DNA of 64,000 nucleotides, from the NCBI GenBank assembly GCA_009599575.1, contig VWND01000001.1, positions 310,001 through 374,000 on the forward strand. Reading direction: 5' to 3'. Position 1 is the first letter of the stretch; every line of letters begins with the position of its first letter. This DNA is from Blumeriella jaapii. Taxonomy: Eukaryota; Ascomycota; Leotiomycetes; Helotiales; Drepanopezizaceae. The position numbers and the translations under genes were made by a program. Shown here piece by piece: positions 36,046 to 47,938 of this stretch. The notes under the pieces are model-generated. The model worked only from the letters and a program-made list of their open reading frames with translations. It was not told where the DNA came from and did not search any database.

Positions 36046-36945
36046 CTAAAACCCCCATTCCGAACCGTCCGAAAACTCTTCAGCCAGTGCAGCCTCGATT
36101 TCAGCCTTATCTTCGTCGCCGTACAAACCGATTGCAGCCATTTGCTCTCGTCTCAAAACGTCGCGAAGTATGGCGGGTCTGAATTTGCAGCCCGCAATCC
36201 AGTGATTTGTACCGCCGCATTTAATGCAACAGCCTGTGCGACGCCAATCTTCTTTTTAAGCCATTGATAAATAAGGAGCCCTAGGTAAAACTAAGTATTT
36301 CTGATCTAGGATCAAAGTTTCGTCTTTATTAATTACATTTGAAATTTCGATTGCATCTAATTTATTAATACGTTCGAGCTCCTCTCGTTTTTCGATTTGC
36401 GTAATATCCATAGGGTCGCCAGCGTCGTATATCAGCCGGCGGATCGGCGTATTCGTACGCATACCGACCATCCTAGAAGGGGGATTGTTCCGAAGGGCGT
36501 TCCGAAGGGTGCTAGGGCCGGGCTGGCCCGAAAAAGAAAAAGAAGGGCCGAAATTGGAAGGGCCGAAATTGAAAAGGCCGAAATTGGCTGATCGGAAACC
36601 CGAACCAACTAAACGCTGTAAAAATGCAACGTATGCGATTCAAGTGATAGGAAGGTTCATATGGCCCCGAAGTAGCCTTTTCACCGGATCGGCTAAACCA
36701 TTCCGAAATGCGACGATTTTGGCTACGTTATCCCAATTAATACGACTTTCGTACAACAAACGCTGAAAAGTCGCAATGTAAATCTGCAAAAAGCTGGAAT
36801 TTTGTTTGCACGCTAATAGTCGGTCTTTTGCCTTCTGAATCTTATTCGGATTATCGTACATTCGGCGCAGTTTTTCGAATAAAATATAATAATTCTAAGA
36901 TTAATGTGATTCGGCCGAAGAAAGCAGGGATAAAACTAACGATTA
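36046..36945 (-). pseudogene. gag: Element C Gag, codons 96-394 (C-terminal part)
   Basis: Minus strand continuation of the gag that starts at 48489. Removing D and one GCAG duplication joins the two parts in one frame of 395 codons including the TAG at 36046-36048, with no frameshift and eight in-frame stops, all explicable by C>T or G>A changes. Domains: capsid segment at 36640-36861 (YDNPNKIQKAKDRLLA, then YIATFQRLLYESRINWDNVA, then LADPVKRLLRGHMNLP), an N-F-G-P-S repeat linker at about 36530-36595, a conserved block with PIRRLIYDAGDPMDI, and a CCHC knuckle C-IK-C-GGTN-H-WIAG-C near 36200-36245. The tail is acidic (EIEAALAEEFSDGSEW). It is a nucleocapsid-bearing Gag that would need enzymes from another element. 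Confidence 0.92.
36541..36595. repeat. About 15-bp tandem repeats in element C gag linker
   Basis: GGCCGAAATTG-type units repeated three to four times with small spacer changes, encoding N-F-G-P-S type repeats on the minus strand. Confidence 0.75.
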
Positions 36946-36949
36946 GCAG
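36946..36949. repeat. Target-site duplication of D (left)
   Basis: GCAG, repeated at 48205-48208 on the far side of D. Removing one copy restores the C gag frame. Confidence 0.9.
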
Positions 36950-37216
36950 TGTAAAACGGTAATACCTTGTATTAATGGGAATTGGTAGTTTTAGCTATGG
37001 TCGAGGCATGGACCCCTCCGAAACCCCCTGCCATTGACTACTTTCAACAGGTATAAAAGCAAGGCATTCCCTTAGATAGTATTATAAGCACGCAGTCCAA
37101 TTCATATTTTTATTCATTTTTTTTTTTTTTTTTTTAGTTTTTTCTAAGGATTCTCTAAACTATTTTATCTACCGATATATGGCCGTATCAGTTTGGTTTT
37201 TCTATTTATTTTTACA
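36950..37216 (+). repeat. Element D 5' LTR
   Basis: 267 bp, TGTAAAACGG to TTTTTACA. The outer half is intact (GACCCCTCCGAAACCCCCTG) and the inner half RIPed. TATA box at 37052-37059. Confidence 0.96.
37052..37059 (+). promoter_or_regulatory. TATA box of family-1 LTR
   Basis: TATAAAAG in the context CAGGTATAAAAGCAA, preserved in all legible family-1 LTRs including 48041-48048. About 25-30 bases on lies the conserved AGTATTATAAGCACGCAGTCC, the likely start region. Confidence 0.75.
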
Positions 37217-37792
37217 TTTAATAATTTACGCAAAAATTCAAATTTCGGTGTTTCGTTTTTATATATTCGCCGATGCATTTTTCAAATTTATAATTAAAAT
37301 CGATTTCGATATTTCGCTACTACGGTTTAAAAGACTTTTTATATGATATTGTTCGCAGCTGCATTATATAAAAAACTTTTAATGATTTCTTTTATTTTGC
37401 GCATAATTATTAGATTACAAAAATGTAATATATTTCAGAAACGTTTGAAATTACGATCAGGCAATTTTAAACCGTGCGAAGTTTAAAGCTCGAAAATCGT
37501 TTTTTTATTTAAAAATAACAAATCGAATATTGGTTCGTACGTTTCGACCGCTACGCTCGGCCCTTTTGAATTAGATCTTTTTTGATTAAACGCTTAGCGA
37601 AAACTTAACCTTTTGATTTTACGCTTTGTGATTATAGCAATTACAATTTGCGGCTTTTTATTAAAAGTAGTAAAAAAATGGCTGTACGTGCATTGGCCTG
37701 AGCTACGAAATATCGAAACCGTAGATTATATAATAATATTATATTAATCTAATTAATCTATTAAAAAACAAGTTTTTTAATATATTATTCAA
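37217..37792 (+). other. 5' leader of element D
   Basis: 576 bases between LTR and gag start, conserved in A (58545-59115) and B (50330-50904). After the LTR the sequence is TTTAATAATTTACGCA (TTTGATAATCTACGCAG when read from A), which lacks a TGG tRNA-type primer site. A short CG-rich motif (GACCGCTACGCTCGGCCC, about 37546-37563) is retained in every copy. No gene seen. Confidence 0.55.
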
Positions 37793-38769
37793 ATGTCTGG
37801 ACGCAATTTTATTTTATTTAATTTCTTCAAAGAACACAAAAACCTTTTTGATAGCTCTTTTATTAAAAACGATTTTTTTCATATTAAAAACTTTTAATCT
37901 GCAACTTTAAAAAACATTTATTTATTTAATTCAAATTTTATTAACACTTTCGCTAATATTATAAATAATAACGCTTTTCGTTTTTTTATACGAGGCCGCA
38001 TGCCTTTTTTTGGCTCCTCTGGTGCACTTTTATTTAATAGCGCCAATATTACCGATTTTATCGAAAAATATAAAAAAACCTGCGAAGATTTCGGAATTTC
38101 TAAAATTAAAATATTCGATAAACTTTTTCGCTATTATAATTTAATTATCAAAAATATTATTAAATCGATAAATAAATGAAAGGCTATTAAGGCTCGAAAT
38201 TGACGTAAATTAGTTAAAGCTTTGAAATCGGAATTCCGAAACCACGATTGCTAGCAAATTCGCGATATTATCGCTTTTTTTAAACAATTTGTTATACAAT
38301 TCGTTAAACTAAGAAACTTAAGGCTTATTATCGTATTTATACAAAGGTTTCTAACGTTTTCGTTAATAAAAAAGTCTTAAGCGAAATTAAGCAAAAAAAA
38401 TTGTTTTTATTTGGCTTTTCAATTAGTATTCGTAACAAAACCATTAAGTATTTTAAAATTAATAAACAAAACTCTGAAACCTTCGATTAGTATTTTAAAT
38501 TTGTGAAATTCGTTTTTAAACAAAACCAAAGTAAACGTATTATCGAAGCTATAAACCAAAAGAAATTTCTTTTTTTTATTTATAAAAAGGACGTGGAAGC
38601 TTTAATACAGGAATATGCCCAGCTACTAAAAATTACCGAAATCGCTAAAAAACAATCAGTTATTATATTATTTAATCGTTTTGCAAAACTTATAAGCTTG
38701 GAAAAGCTTGATAAAAATATCGAAATTCTCGTATTAAAATTTACCGATATTAAAATTCAAAAATTCTAA
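37793..38769 (+). pseudogene. gag: Element D Gag remnant
   Basis: Plus strand. The start is ATG 37793 (MSGRNFILFNFFKEH); the same start is intact in B (50329) and changed to ATA in A. A capsid block reads RGRMPFFGSSGALLFNSANITDFIEKYKK at about 37995-38080, the conserved opening segment of many fungal gypsy Gags (F-x-G-x-N-V-T-D-F-L-E-R-Y). A run of 88 codons open at 38503-38769 is lysine rich and helical in character and forms the C-terminal half, ending KFTDIKIQKF. Several RIP-type stops separate the blocks. Gag would form the element's particle. Confidence 0.85.
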
Positions 38770-40089
38770 AGCAAAATCGAAAGTCTTATGCAATAGCAGA
38801 AAAAACTTTTTTACGTTAATTTAAATAATAAAAACGATTAAAATGGCTTTTATAATAATTACTTTTTTTAAAATGCGCGAAGCGATTAACTTCGCTAAGC
38901 TATCGTAAAAATAATAGCTGCCTAATAGCAATTTTTTCGTGCTAGCGATTAGAATCAGCGAAATATTAATTATAATAACGATTATTAAAAGAAAAAAGAA
39001 AATTAACGCGGAAACCAAAATCGCGGCTATTAAAATGGTAAAAGTAATTATCAAAAGAAACTCCGTGGCTTTAAATATGAATTTTGTAATAACAAAAAAA
39101 TTTATTGCGAAAAACTTTATATTCGCTTTAAATGCAAAGCATTTAATTTTTATATAAATAATAGTATTTGCTATATTAATAAATATAGAGCGATTTGCTT
39201 CGGACCGACGAAAGCAAAAATAAATTCTTTTAATAAAACTAAAAACCAAAGCTGGTTAAATACTATTCGCTTGAAAATAAAAAGTACGAAATGGAACGAT
39301 TGTTTGAAAAATAAAAAAAATATAAAAACGATTTTTATTAATAAAAGAAAAAACATTTTAAAAAGCGTATTAATTAAAAAGAAAATCTCTACTTTAAATA
39401 TAAATGAAGTTTAAATATATAATTGGAAAATAAATATATATATTTCCAATGTAAATATCGTATTTGCAAATATTATAGCTGTATAATTAAGCCAGCGAAT
39501 TATAAAAAAGCAAAATGCTTTTGTTTTATTCGTTAAATCAGCTGGTATAAAAAAAACGTTAGAATCGAAAAAAAAAAAGATTTTGAAATTCGAAAAAAAA
39601 CCGATGAAATTATTAAAAAAACGCTTATAATAAAAAAAATTAACGACGATATAAAAAATATCGACACCGATACTTCGGTTTAAATTATTTAAAAAATACC
39701 AGCTTCTAAACGCTTACTATTAATGCGAAGCGAAAAATAGATCGACAAATATATTAGCTTCGAAGCCGTCGACGAAGCTATTAAAAAAATTATAAAATAA
39801 AAGATTGAATTGAAATTCAGCGATTTATTTAGCACAAAAAAAAAATTCGATAAAATTATTAACAAACAAATTCCTGTATTAAAAAAAAACGAAAAAATTA
39901 AAATTATCCGAAAAAAAAACGATTTTAAATTAAAAAAAGATTAAAAAAAAATTTACAATATCGCAATCAATTTAGCCGATAAAAAGAAATTTTCGGAAAA
40001 AATCAGCTTTTTGACTTTCGCTATAAAAACCCAAAAGTCAAAATAATAAAACTGCTTTTACACGGCTATAAAAGCATTAAAAATAAAAA
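38770..40089 (+). pseudogene. Element D Cys-rich and pre-protease region
   Basis: Plus strand. From about 39060 a frame carries repeated cysteines (KYEFCNNKKIYCEK, then FKC, then ICYINKYRAICFGPTKA), also present in A and B. This is possibly a zinc-binding nucleocapsid, although spacing is not the usual CX2CX4HX4C. From 39400 the sequence encodes a lysine/isoleucine-rich stretch with an SRRSFEAVDEAI-like helix near 39750 and no recognisable motif. The ORF on the opposite strand at 38821-39249 is a shadow. Insertions of B into A, and of C into B, both fall within this 1-kb part of family-1 elements. Confidence 0.5.
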
Positions 40090-40640
40090 CTATACTTAAA
40101 AAAAATACGACCGCCTTCGTTTTATTCGATAATAAAGCCGAAGTCAATTGTATAAACCAAAAAACAGCCGAAGCTAATAATATTTTAATTATTATTAATA
40201 AACAAATAATTTATATTATCGTTAATAAAAATACGATTAAATTTAATAAAATTGTACGAAATATAAAAATCGACGTTAAAAGTATTGTTATTTATAAAAA
40301 CTTTTTAATAATAAAAAAATGCTTTTATTCTATTATTTTTAAAATGCTCTGGATTTTAAAAAATCTCGTCAGCTTTAAATACATCGAAAACGGCTAAATA
40401 AAAACCTTTTTTTAAAACTGAAACCGATTTTTTAAAATCAAATTATCGTCGCCGGCGACAAAGTTTTTTTAATCGACGTTTTATCGGAAAACGAATAGCC
40501 GGCTTTGGTTTCAAAACAAACGCTGAGCTATAACAAAACCTGGAAAATACTCGGCTAAAAGTATTCGCGTTATTAATCGAAATAGCATTACGAATAAAAT
40601 TAATTAATATTAATATTTTTAATTATTAATTCGAAAATAA
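40090..40640 (+). pseudogene. pol: Element D retropepsin remnant
   Basis: Plus strand. The active-site stretch reads TAFVLFDNKAEVNCINQKTAE at about 40110-40175, matching L-x-D-x-G-A-E-V-N-C of fungal gypsy proteases with G changed to K. It is followed by IIYIIVNKN and a hydrophobic strand with IIFKMLWILKNL (the ILGxPWL block) near 40330-40370. The next block (40441-40560) encodes VAGDKVFLIDVLSENE and a segment conserved in this clade before RT. Essential for polyprotein maturation; the D remains but the frame is broken. Confidence 0.75.
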
Positions 40641-42760
40641 AAGTTCCGAAGATTTCGTTTTCGTATTAAACAAACCCGACTTATATATCTTATTTTTTTG
40701 TATTAATATCAGCATTTTTTACAAACGCAAAGCTAATAAAATACGATTCGTAAATTTCGGCGAATCCGATAAAAATATTTTCGAAAAAATAAACGATTAG
40801 TTTAAAAAAAATAAAATAACAAAACCATTTTAATTAATTATTAGCGAATTCGAAGAATTTATTACCGGCCGATTTTCCAGCTTATTATTTGGCAGCCGAT
40901 TTATAAAAAAACGATTTAATAACTTAGCAATCGGAATTTAATTTCTGCTAAAAAAAAAAAAAATCTTATACGAAATCCTACGCAACCGAAAAAAGATTAT
41001 AACCTTCGATTTCACCGAAATAAATCAATTTAATTTTAACGTTACGCTTTATATCGATATTAAAACCGTGCTTTATAAAGCCTGGCAAAAAAAAACTTTT
41101 TCAGTTTTTAAAGCTTTTCAAAATAAAATAATCGAAATATTAAAAAAACGAATTAAGCAAAGGATTTTCGAATTTTGCTACGACTTATACAAAAACAAAT
41201 GGTTTATCGTTGCGAAAAAAAAAAAAAGCATTTACAAACTTATTATCGCGATCGTCGAAATAAATAAAATAACGATTCGAAACGCTAACGTGCTATTTAA
41301 CGTCGATTAATTTTCGAACGAATTCGCAAAACTAATAATCGCTTTTTTTTTCGATCTGTTTTCCGGCTACGATTATTTGGTACTTAACCTACGATTTCGA
41401 AATATAATAGCAATTTAAATTTCAATCGGTTTGCTACGTATAACCAGAGTATTTATAAAAGCCATTAATTTAATCGCTTAATTTATAAAAATAATATATA
41501 AGATTTTTATAATTTGCATTTCCGATATTGCTTTTTTTTACGTTAACGACGTTAAAATAAAAAGCTTCAGATTATATTATAATAATAAAAAGATTTTTTT
41601 TAAAATTCGACGTTATATAATAAAATATATTTAAAATATCGATAAAATTATAATTTGCTTCGAAAAAGCCAAAGCTATTATTAATTTTCGATCAAAATTT
41701 TATATACTCGAAATAAATATCGTTGGCTATATAACTAATAGCGCTGGCCGTTATTTTTAACGAAAAAAAATTAAAAAAATCTGCGAATAAAAAAAATATA
41801 AAAATATTACCGAAGCCAAAGCCTTTATTAGCGTTGTGATTTACTACCGCAATTAAATTAAAAACTTTTTTTAAAAAACTGTATTTATTTACGCCACGAT
41901 AAAAAAAAAATCGATTTCGTTTAAAAAAAAAAACAAAACAAAATTATAAAAGTTTTTAAAAACGACTTTTTATCGGCCCTATTATTTATGCGAATCGATT
42001 ACAGCCTAAACGCAAAAAAGATTATTTTAATTATCGACGCTAATATTTTCGATTAAAAAGCTATATTATAACAAATCGATAAAAATAAAAAACGGCATTT
42101 TTTACGATTCGAAAGCGGCTTATAATCTTTCGCGAAAGCACGCTACGATGCTATTAAACGAAAATATCGAAGCGTTTTTAAAATAATAAAAAAAATAAAA
42201 AGCGAATTGTACGGCGTATATTTTATTTTAAAAACAAACGCTAAAGTTTTTATCGATTAATTGAATAAAAAAGCTAATAACCTGCCAAAAGCATTCGTTA
42301 TTAATTAAATAACTTAAATACGATTTATAAATTTCGAAATCAAATATATTAAAAAAACAATTAATATAGCGGCAAACGGCCTTTTCAAACGAAAACGCTT
42401 TTATCCGTTTGATTTCGCTAAATAAAACGAATAAAATATTAATAAATAAATTGCTAACGAAATCGGCTGCTTCGCTATTTGCGCTTTAGGTTTTACAAAG
42501 CCAAAATTATTCGCGTTGCTATTTCGGCTGGCATCGCGAATAAAAAACACCGATTTTCGGACCGAAAAAGCATTCGCGTTATTATTTCGGCTAGCACCGC
42601 GAATAGATTTAACCGAAAACAATCGGAATAAATCGATTAACGACGAAAATAAATTTTTGATCGATAATTACAAAACCGAAAACTTTTATTTAATCGCATA
42701 TTATTTAATTATTTTGTTTAAATTATTTAGCGTATTAAATTATTAATTTAAATTATTTAA
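40641..42760 (+). pseudogene. pol: Element D reverse transcriptase and RNase H remnant
   Basis: Plus strand. The N-terminal part (41068-41310) is an 80-codon open stretch ending KNKWFIVAKKKKSIYKLIIA and INKITIRNANVLFNVD, the fingers of Ty3/gypsy RT. The palm follows: FFFDLFSGYDYLVLNLRFRN at 41341-41400 with the first catalytic D, GLLRITRVFIKAINLIA at 41428-41480, and FFYVNDVKIKS near 41528-41560 (the x-D-D box with one D to N). The thumb block AKAFISVVIYY at about 41815-41850 is clear. RNase H follows to about 42500 and is poorly preserved, then a linker with a repeated RLASRI-type stretch at 42516-42620. The motif set matches gypsy lineages of ascomycetes. Confidence 0.92.
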
Positions 42761-44093
42761 AAATCAGGCTTTCGATTATATTTTAGCCGATAAAAAGCTA
42801 TATAAAATAAAAAATAATATATATTAAAAACGCTTAGTAATAAATAATAAAATTAACAAATTTTAAATTATAAAAAAAGCCTACGAAAAAGTGTTTTATA
42901 AAAAAACAAAAGCCATTTATCACCGAATCAAAAACGATTTTTAATAAAAAAAATGCTTCGAAAACTATAAAGCTTTTATCAAAAGCTGCATTTTTTGCTA
43001 AAAACGAAAGCCTGGCCGAAAAAAAAACTTATTATATCCGACGTAATTTTTTGAAATTTAAAAAAAAGTTAATTTCGACGTTATACGCGTACCGATTACC
43101 GACCGCGGATATACGTGCTTCGTATTCGTTATCGACGATTTTTTTAAATAATTTAAAAAGCGATTTTTTCGAAACGCTATTTCCGAAGCTATAACGATCT
43201 TTTTTTAAAAAAACGTTATATATCGATACGGTTTGTTTGATAAATTAAACGTCGATAATAAACCCGAAAACAAAAGCGTTGTCGAGACTTTTATAAAAAA
43301 ATACGAGATTTAACGTATTTAAATTTTAGCTTATAATTCGAAAAGCAACGGATTTATAGAACGAAATTATAAAAATATTTTTAACGGCTTTTTAAAAGCT
43401 ATTCGAAAGAATTATAAGCGCTGGTCGCGGAAATTCTCGGAAATGCTTTTTGCTATGCGTATATGCATATACGCCCCTATTGGAATAATTTCATTTTTTA
43501 TTTAATACGGCAAAAACGCCCGATTGCCTTTGGAAACAAAATGGCTTGTATAAAAGTTTTATAACGTAATTAAAATAAAAACGAAAGCAAATTTATTAAT
43601 AATAAAATTTAAACAGCTAAATTACCGCGATATAAATATAAAAAAAATAATCTTACGAAAAAAAAAGTATAAGAAAGCAATTAAGAAAATCTGAAATAAA
43701 ACCAAGATTTTAAAAAAAACGTTAATTAAAAAAAAAAATTTGATTTTAATTTACGACGTTCAGCGCGCTATTAATAAATCGGCCGATATTAAGCTTGATT
43801 ATAAATAGCTCGGATTTTACGAAATATACGAAGCCGAATTAAATAAAAGCTATTACAAGCTTACGGAATTCGATAAAACAAAGCTAAAAAAAACGTTCGC
43901 CGCCAACCGGTTAAAACGATTTTATAAAAAAAATTAGCAAATTTATTTTTTAGATTTTGAATTAAAAAGCGATTCCGACTTTAGCGATTCCGACGACGAT
44001 TCCGACCAAAGCGATTATATTTTTAAAAAAAATTTTTTTTTTAGAAAAGTTTGAAAACAGCCGAACGACGACCCTTTTGCTAAAAGCATAATT
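42761..44093 (+). pseudogene. pol: Element D integrase remnant
   Basis: Plus strand. The HHCC zinc region is well preserved: H in AIYHRIKND at about 42918, then CFENYKAFIKSCIFCQKRK at 42955-43010. The core follows with FDVIRVPITDRGYTCFVFVIDDF at about 43075-43142 (first D), VDNKPENKSVVETF near 43250-43290 (the D of the DNGxEF box) and AYNSKSNGFIERN at about 43330-43368 (catalytic E). The C-terminal part carries LNYRDINIKK, DVQRAINKSADIKLDYK and YEIYEAELNKSYYKLTEFDKTKL near 43800-43880, then an acidic serine tail (SDSDFSDSDDDSD, 43970-44010). No chromodomain is visible. The frame is interrupted by stops. Confidence 0.93.
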
Positions 44094-44488
44094 TAAATCG
44101 TAATTCTATTTATAACCGAAAAAAAAAAAATATATATATAAAATTGTTTATTAATTATTTTATTGCTTTTGTTATTTATTGTTTTTCTTTTTATTATATA
44201 TTGTTTTATTGTTTTTGTTTTAATATATATTGTTTATTTTTAAAACCTTTTTTTTATATTGTTTAAAACATTTACTGTACTTTTTTTTGTTTAATTATAC
44301 TTTTTGTTTATTAAAACAAAAATTTTATATATGTTTGAGCCGTATATTTGTTTATTTATATTAATCGCATATTTTACGAAAACTATTTTTTATATATTTT
44401 ATTATTTGCTATTTTTTGCATTATTTATTTTTTTCGTTGTTTTAAACGAATGGCTATTTAAACAATTATAATTTATTGGAAAAATAGC
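44094..44488 (+). other. A/T-rich spacer between pol and third ORF, element D
   Basis: Low-complexity TTTTATTG/TTTTGTTT runs with few CG dinucleotides, equivalent to the spacers in A and B. It holds several TATA-like sequences (for example TATATA near 44128 and 44328). No coding potential. Confidence 0.55.
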
Positions 44489-47400
44489 ATGCGGATTCTT
44501 ATAACTTTTGAATATAAATATCTTACAATCCTCGTACTTTTTTCCATTTACTTTTTAATAAATATAATATATTTTTCTAATTAATAAATCTATCGATATT
44601 ATATCGTTTTTTAAGCAAAGCGTTATTAAATTAAGTAAATTTATTTTTAATTTACTTTGGAACGGAATTATTATACGTAATCTTTCCGAATTAAACAAAT
44701 ATATAATACCGCTATCCCAGATTAATAAACAGCTTTCGTAAAAACATTTATAAAGCAATTCGATATAATAATTAAAAACGTTAACGAATTTTTATTCGAT
44801 TACGAAAGCTTTGTCAAAACTAAATTCGTTCGCAAAAGTTTTAACTACGACAAATTCCTGCTAAATTACGACAACGTTTTAAAAGCTTTCGCCGGAGCAA
44901 AAAAAGCACGAAATAACAAAAAGAAAATAATAAACCGAATTTTGCGCTTTTTGCTAAATCAACGAAAAAAAAATATTTAAAAATATGTTTTTAGCAAAAT
45001 CATCGGTGTTATTTTACTTCGGCATTTCGCTCGCCTTTTCGAAATTATTACTTTTACGAAAAAAAAAATCTGGGTATTAAACGCTTATATTTTTAAAACG
45101 CAAGCTTTGAAAATTAACAATTTAAAAGTCCGCAGATTTATAAGCTTTTTTATAATTGTTTGCAAACTGGTCGACGACGTTATATAATCGTTAAAAAAAG
45201 TTTTAATCGGCTGCGAAACCCTAAGTCTGACTTTTTTTTAAAGCAAAAGATTAAATATCGCTAAATGCGGCATTTTTATACCGAAAAAAAAACGACGTTA
45301 TTTCGATATTTTAAATCTACGACGACGAAAAAAACGAAAAAGCTAATATTATTTTCGTTTAGTTCGAAAAAATATACGCGGTGGCAATTAATACTTTTAA
45401 AACAGCTAAAATAATTCGGCGATTTTTATTTTTAATTATCGAAAACGAATTTAAAAACGAAATCAAAAGCGTAATAACAAACAACCGCTTATTCGAATAC
45501 AAAAAACTTATTATATTTATAAAAACGATTCCGAAAAAGATAAAAACAAAAGACGTAAAAAAACGCGCCGATATTTCCGAAATATTTTTTATTCGAAAAA
45601 AAAAATTATTCGCGTCGCTAGCAAAAAAGGCACCGCGAGTAAAAACAGCCGGAAATCAACGCCGAATTATAAATTTTAAATTAATTAATAAAAAACGCGA
45701 CGATTCTATAAAATCAAACTTAAAAAACCCTAGTATTTCGAAAAAAAAAAATTTAAACGATTTTGAATTTGATCTTTCGAAATTAAATACGTAAATATTA
45801 AAAACGCTTGCTGCGTTTAAAAACGTCGAACCGCTAATACTTCAGATTTTAATAAAAGCATTTAAGATTTCGACTATTATATATTTCGATCGAAAAAATT
45901 TAAAAAAAAATATCGAAGTTATCGCGGAAAAAATTATACAAAAAGTATAAAATTAAATTAATCTGCTTAAAATTTTCGCTTTCGACGACGAAACGATTCA
46001 AAAGTTTTATTTCGATATTTTTATATAAAAATCAAATAAATCCGTCAGCTTTTTTTTTTTTGTTTCGAACGAAAACTAAATCAAGCCTTTTTCGGAAAAT
46101 TGCAAATATAATACGCTAAAGCAAATAAAAAAAAATTTTAAAAACGGTGATCCGTTTTTATTCGAGTTTTTTTTCGTTAAGAAATTCCGATTTTTTAATT
46201 TCGTTTTTACAAATAACGTTAACGCTAAAAAAAACGGCAAATTCTGCTATTTTTATATACGCTGTTACGCGGCGTATTGCGATTTAATTACAAAAAAAAT
46301 TAATATTATCGGCTTCGCTAATCGATTCGCTGTTATTAAAAATTCGGATTACGACGTATTCGAAATTAATTTTAATAATTAATTTATATTCCGACGAAAA
46401 ACTGCGAAAACTATTTAAACGCGTGCGAAAGCTTATTTAGGCTATATAAACTTTAAAGCAGATCCTAAAGCTTTTAGCGCGATTACGAAGCTCGATTAAA
46501 ACGTAAAAAAATGGAAGCAACGAATATTTCCAAAAGCCGACTTTTTTAACTTTTCGACCGAAAATGTTTTTTAAAATCTATCCGAACTAAATTGCGAATT
46601 CGTTAATTACGTAAGGTTTTACAACGGAAAAAACAAGCTATTGCTGTATTTTATAAAAAAAAAAAAAATTATATATAAGCATTATTTCCGACTGGTTAAA
46701 ACCCAAAAAGCGCTTACAGCTTTTTTCGCTAATATGCTTTATAATTTTATTTAACAAGCTTTTAAAATGCATTTCGGCTTTTACTTCGCTGTTTTAATTA
46801 TTCGAAACTTTGGAAATTGCCGCCTCGTGGCATATTTTAACGTTTCGATCGCTTTAAGTTTCGCTGATTCCGACCGTATTATAATTATAAAATTCGATAT
46901 CGCCGATTTTTAAAAAAAAAAAAAAATCGAAGATTTTACCGACGCTATTTTCGATTATTACGTTTTGCCTGCTTTCGTATATAACTCGGAAATAATCGAA
47001 GCTTATTTGCAATTATATTATAACGCTAAATTAATTAAAATTATTCAGAAAAGCCTAGCTTTTTCGTATTTTAGCGCGTTTAAAACAATAGCCTCGGTTA
47101 TTTTATCGGATTACAAAACCGAAAACTACGAAGTAAAAAATAAAATAATTTTTATCAGCTTTTCGATTAAGCAAAAAGTCTTCGTCAGATTTAAAATCTA
47201 AAAAACCGACGGCGCGATGCTAATTTATTCGAATAATTATACGGCGCAAAAATACAAAAACTATTTCGAAAACGACAATCCGATAAGCAATCTGATATTA
47301 TTTGTATTGCGGCGAAAGCAATTATAATATTTTCGGTAATTTCGATTGCAAACGATTATTTCCGAACCATTTCGTAAAATAGTTTTTTTTACAAGTCTCG

Positions 47401-47799
47401 AAACCCTTTCAAAAGCATTCGTCGGTAAACAACCGTAATCCGACCTATCAGTTTTACGCGAAACAAAAGCGTTAATCGGTTTTAATTACGACGAATTAAT
47501 CGATTATTTCTACGATTTTAATATAAGACTTTTTAACGTTTTTTGCAAAACGTAAAATCACGTTTAAAAGCTGGAATTTATTATTTACGAAAAAAAGTCG
47601 TAAAACATTTGTCGCGGCGATATTTAATAATATTATCGACGAAAAAGCTATTAAAACGTTCGTAGGTTTAAACGATACTTCGATTAACATTTTATCGAGC
47701 CATTTTTTAAAAAAGCAAAATAAACAAAATAATTCAAACGATAAACGAAATGCTACTCCTTCGCAGAAGCCAATAGCAAAAAGGCTAAGAACGGGCTAA
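44489..47799 (+). pseudogene. Element D third ORF (unknown protein), about 1,100 codons
   Basis: Plus strand. ATG 44489, stop TAA 47797-47799 after a basic tail KPIAKRLRTG. Segments readable in register with A and B: SIDIISFFKQSVIKLSK (about 44587), AAFVKTFIKQFD-like (44733), NYDKFLLNYDNVLKAF (44845), the open stretch 45381-45794 (EYKKLIIFIKTIPK and a lysine-rich region), FCYFYVRCYAAYCDL with three cysteines (about 46245), and 46965-47201 (MPAFVYNSEIIEAYLQLYYNAKL). At least one 1-base deletion (near 44690) and RIP stops break it. No known domain or clear transmembrane/fusion signature was recognised. It could be an accessory or env-position protein. Confidence 0.75.
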
Positions 47800-47938
47800 G
47801 AGACCGAAAGAGTATGGAATTAAAAAGTTCGGTTTTTTGGTTTTTAAATCATATAAAATAGACTAGATTGCATTTATTAAAATTATGTTTTTTTTTAATC
47901 GTAATCAGAAACGATTACGTATATTATTTAAAACAGAA

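Noticed and set aside
35753..36058. Minus ORF with glycine-rich and proline-rich sequence at the left end of C
   Set aside because: It covers the LTR and polypurine tract in a different frame from gag; GC-rich LTR repeats create it.
36397..36766. Two overlapping plus-strand ORFs in C with basic sequence
   Set aside because: They are antisense shadows of the gag linker repeats and capsid.
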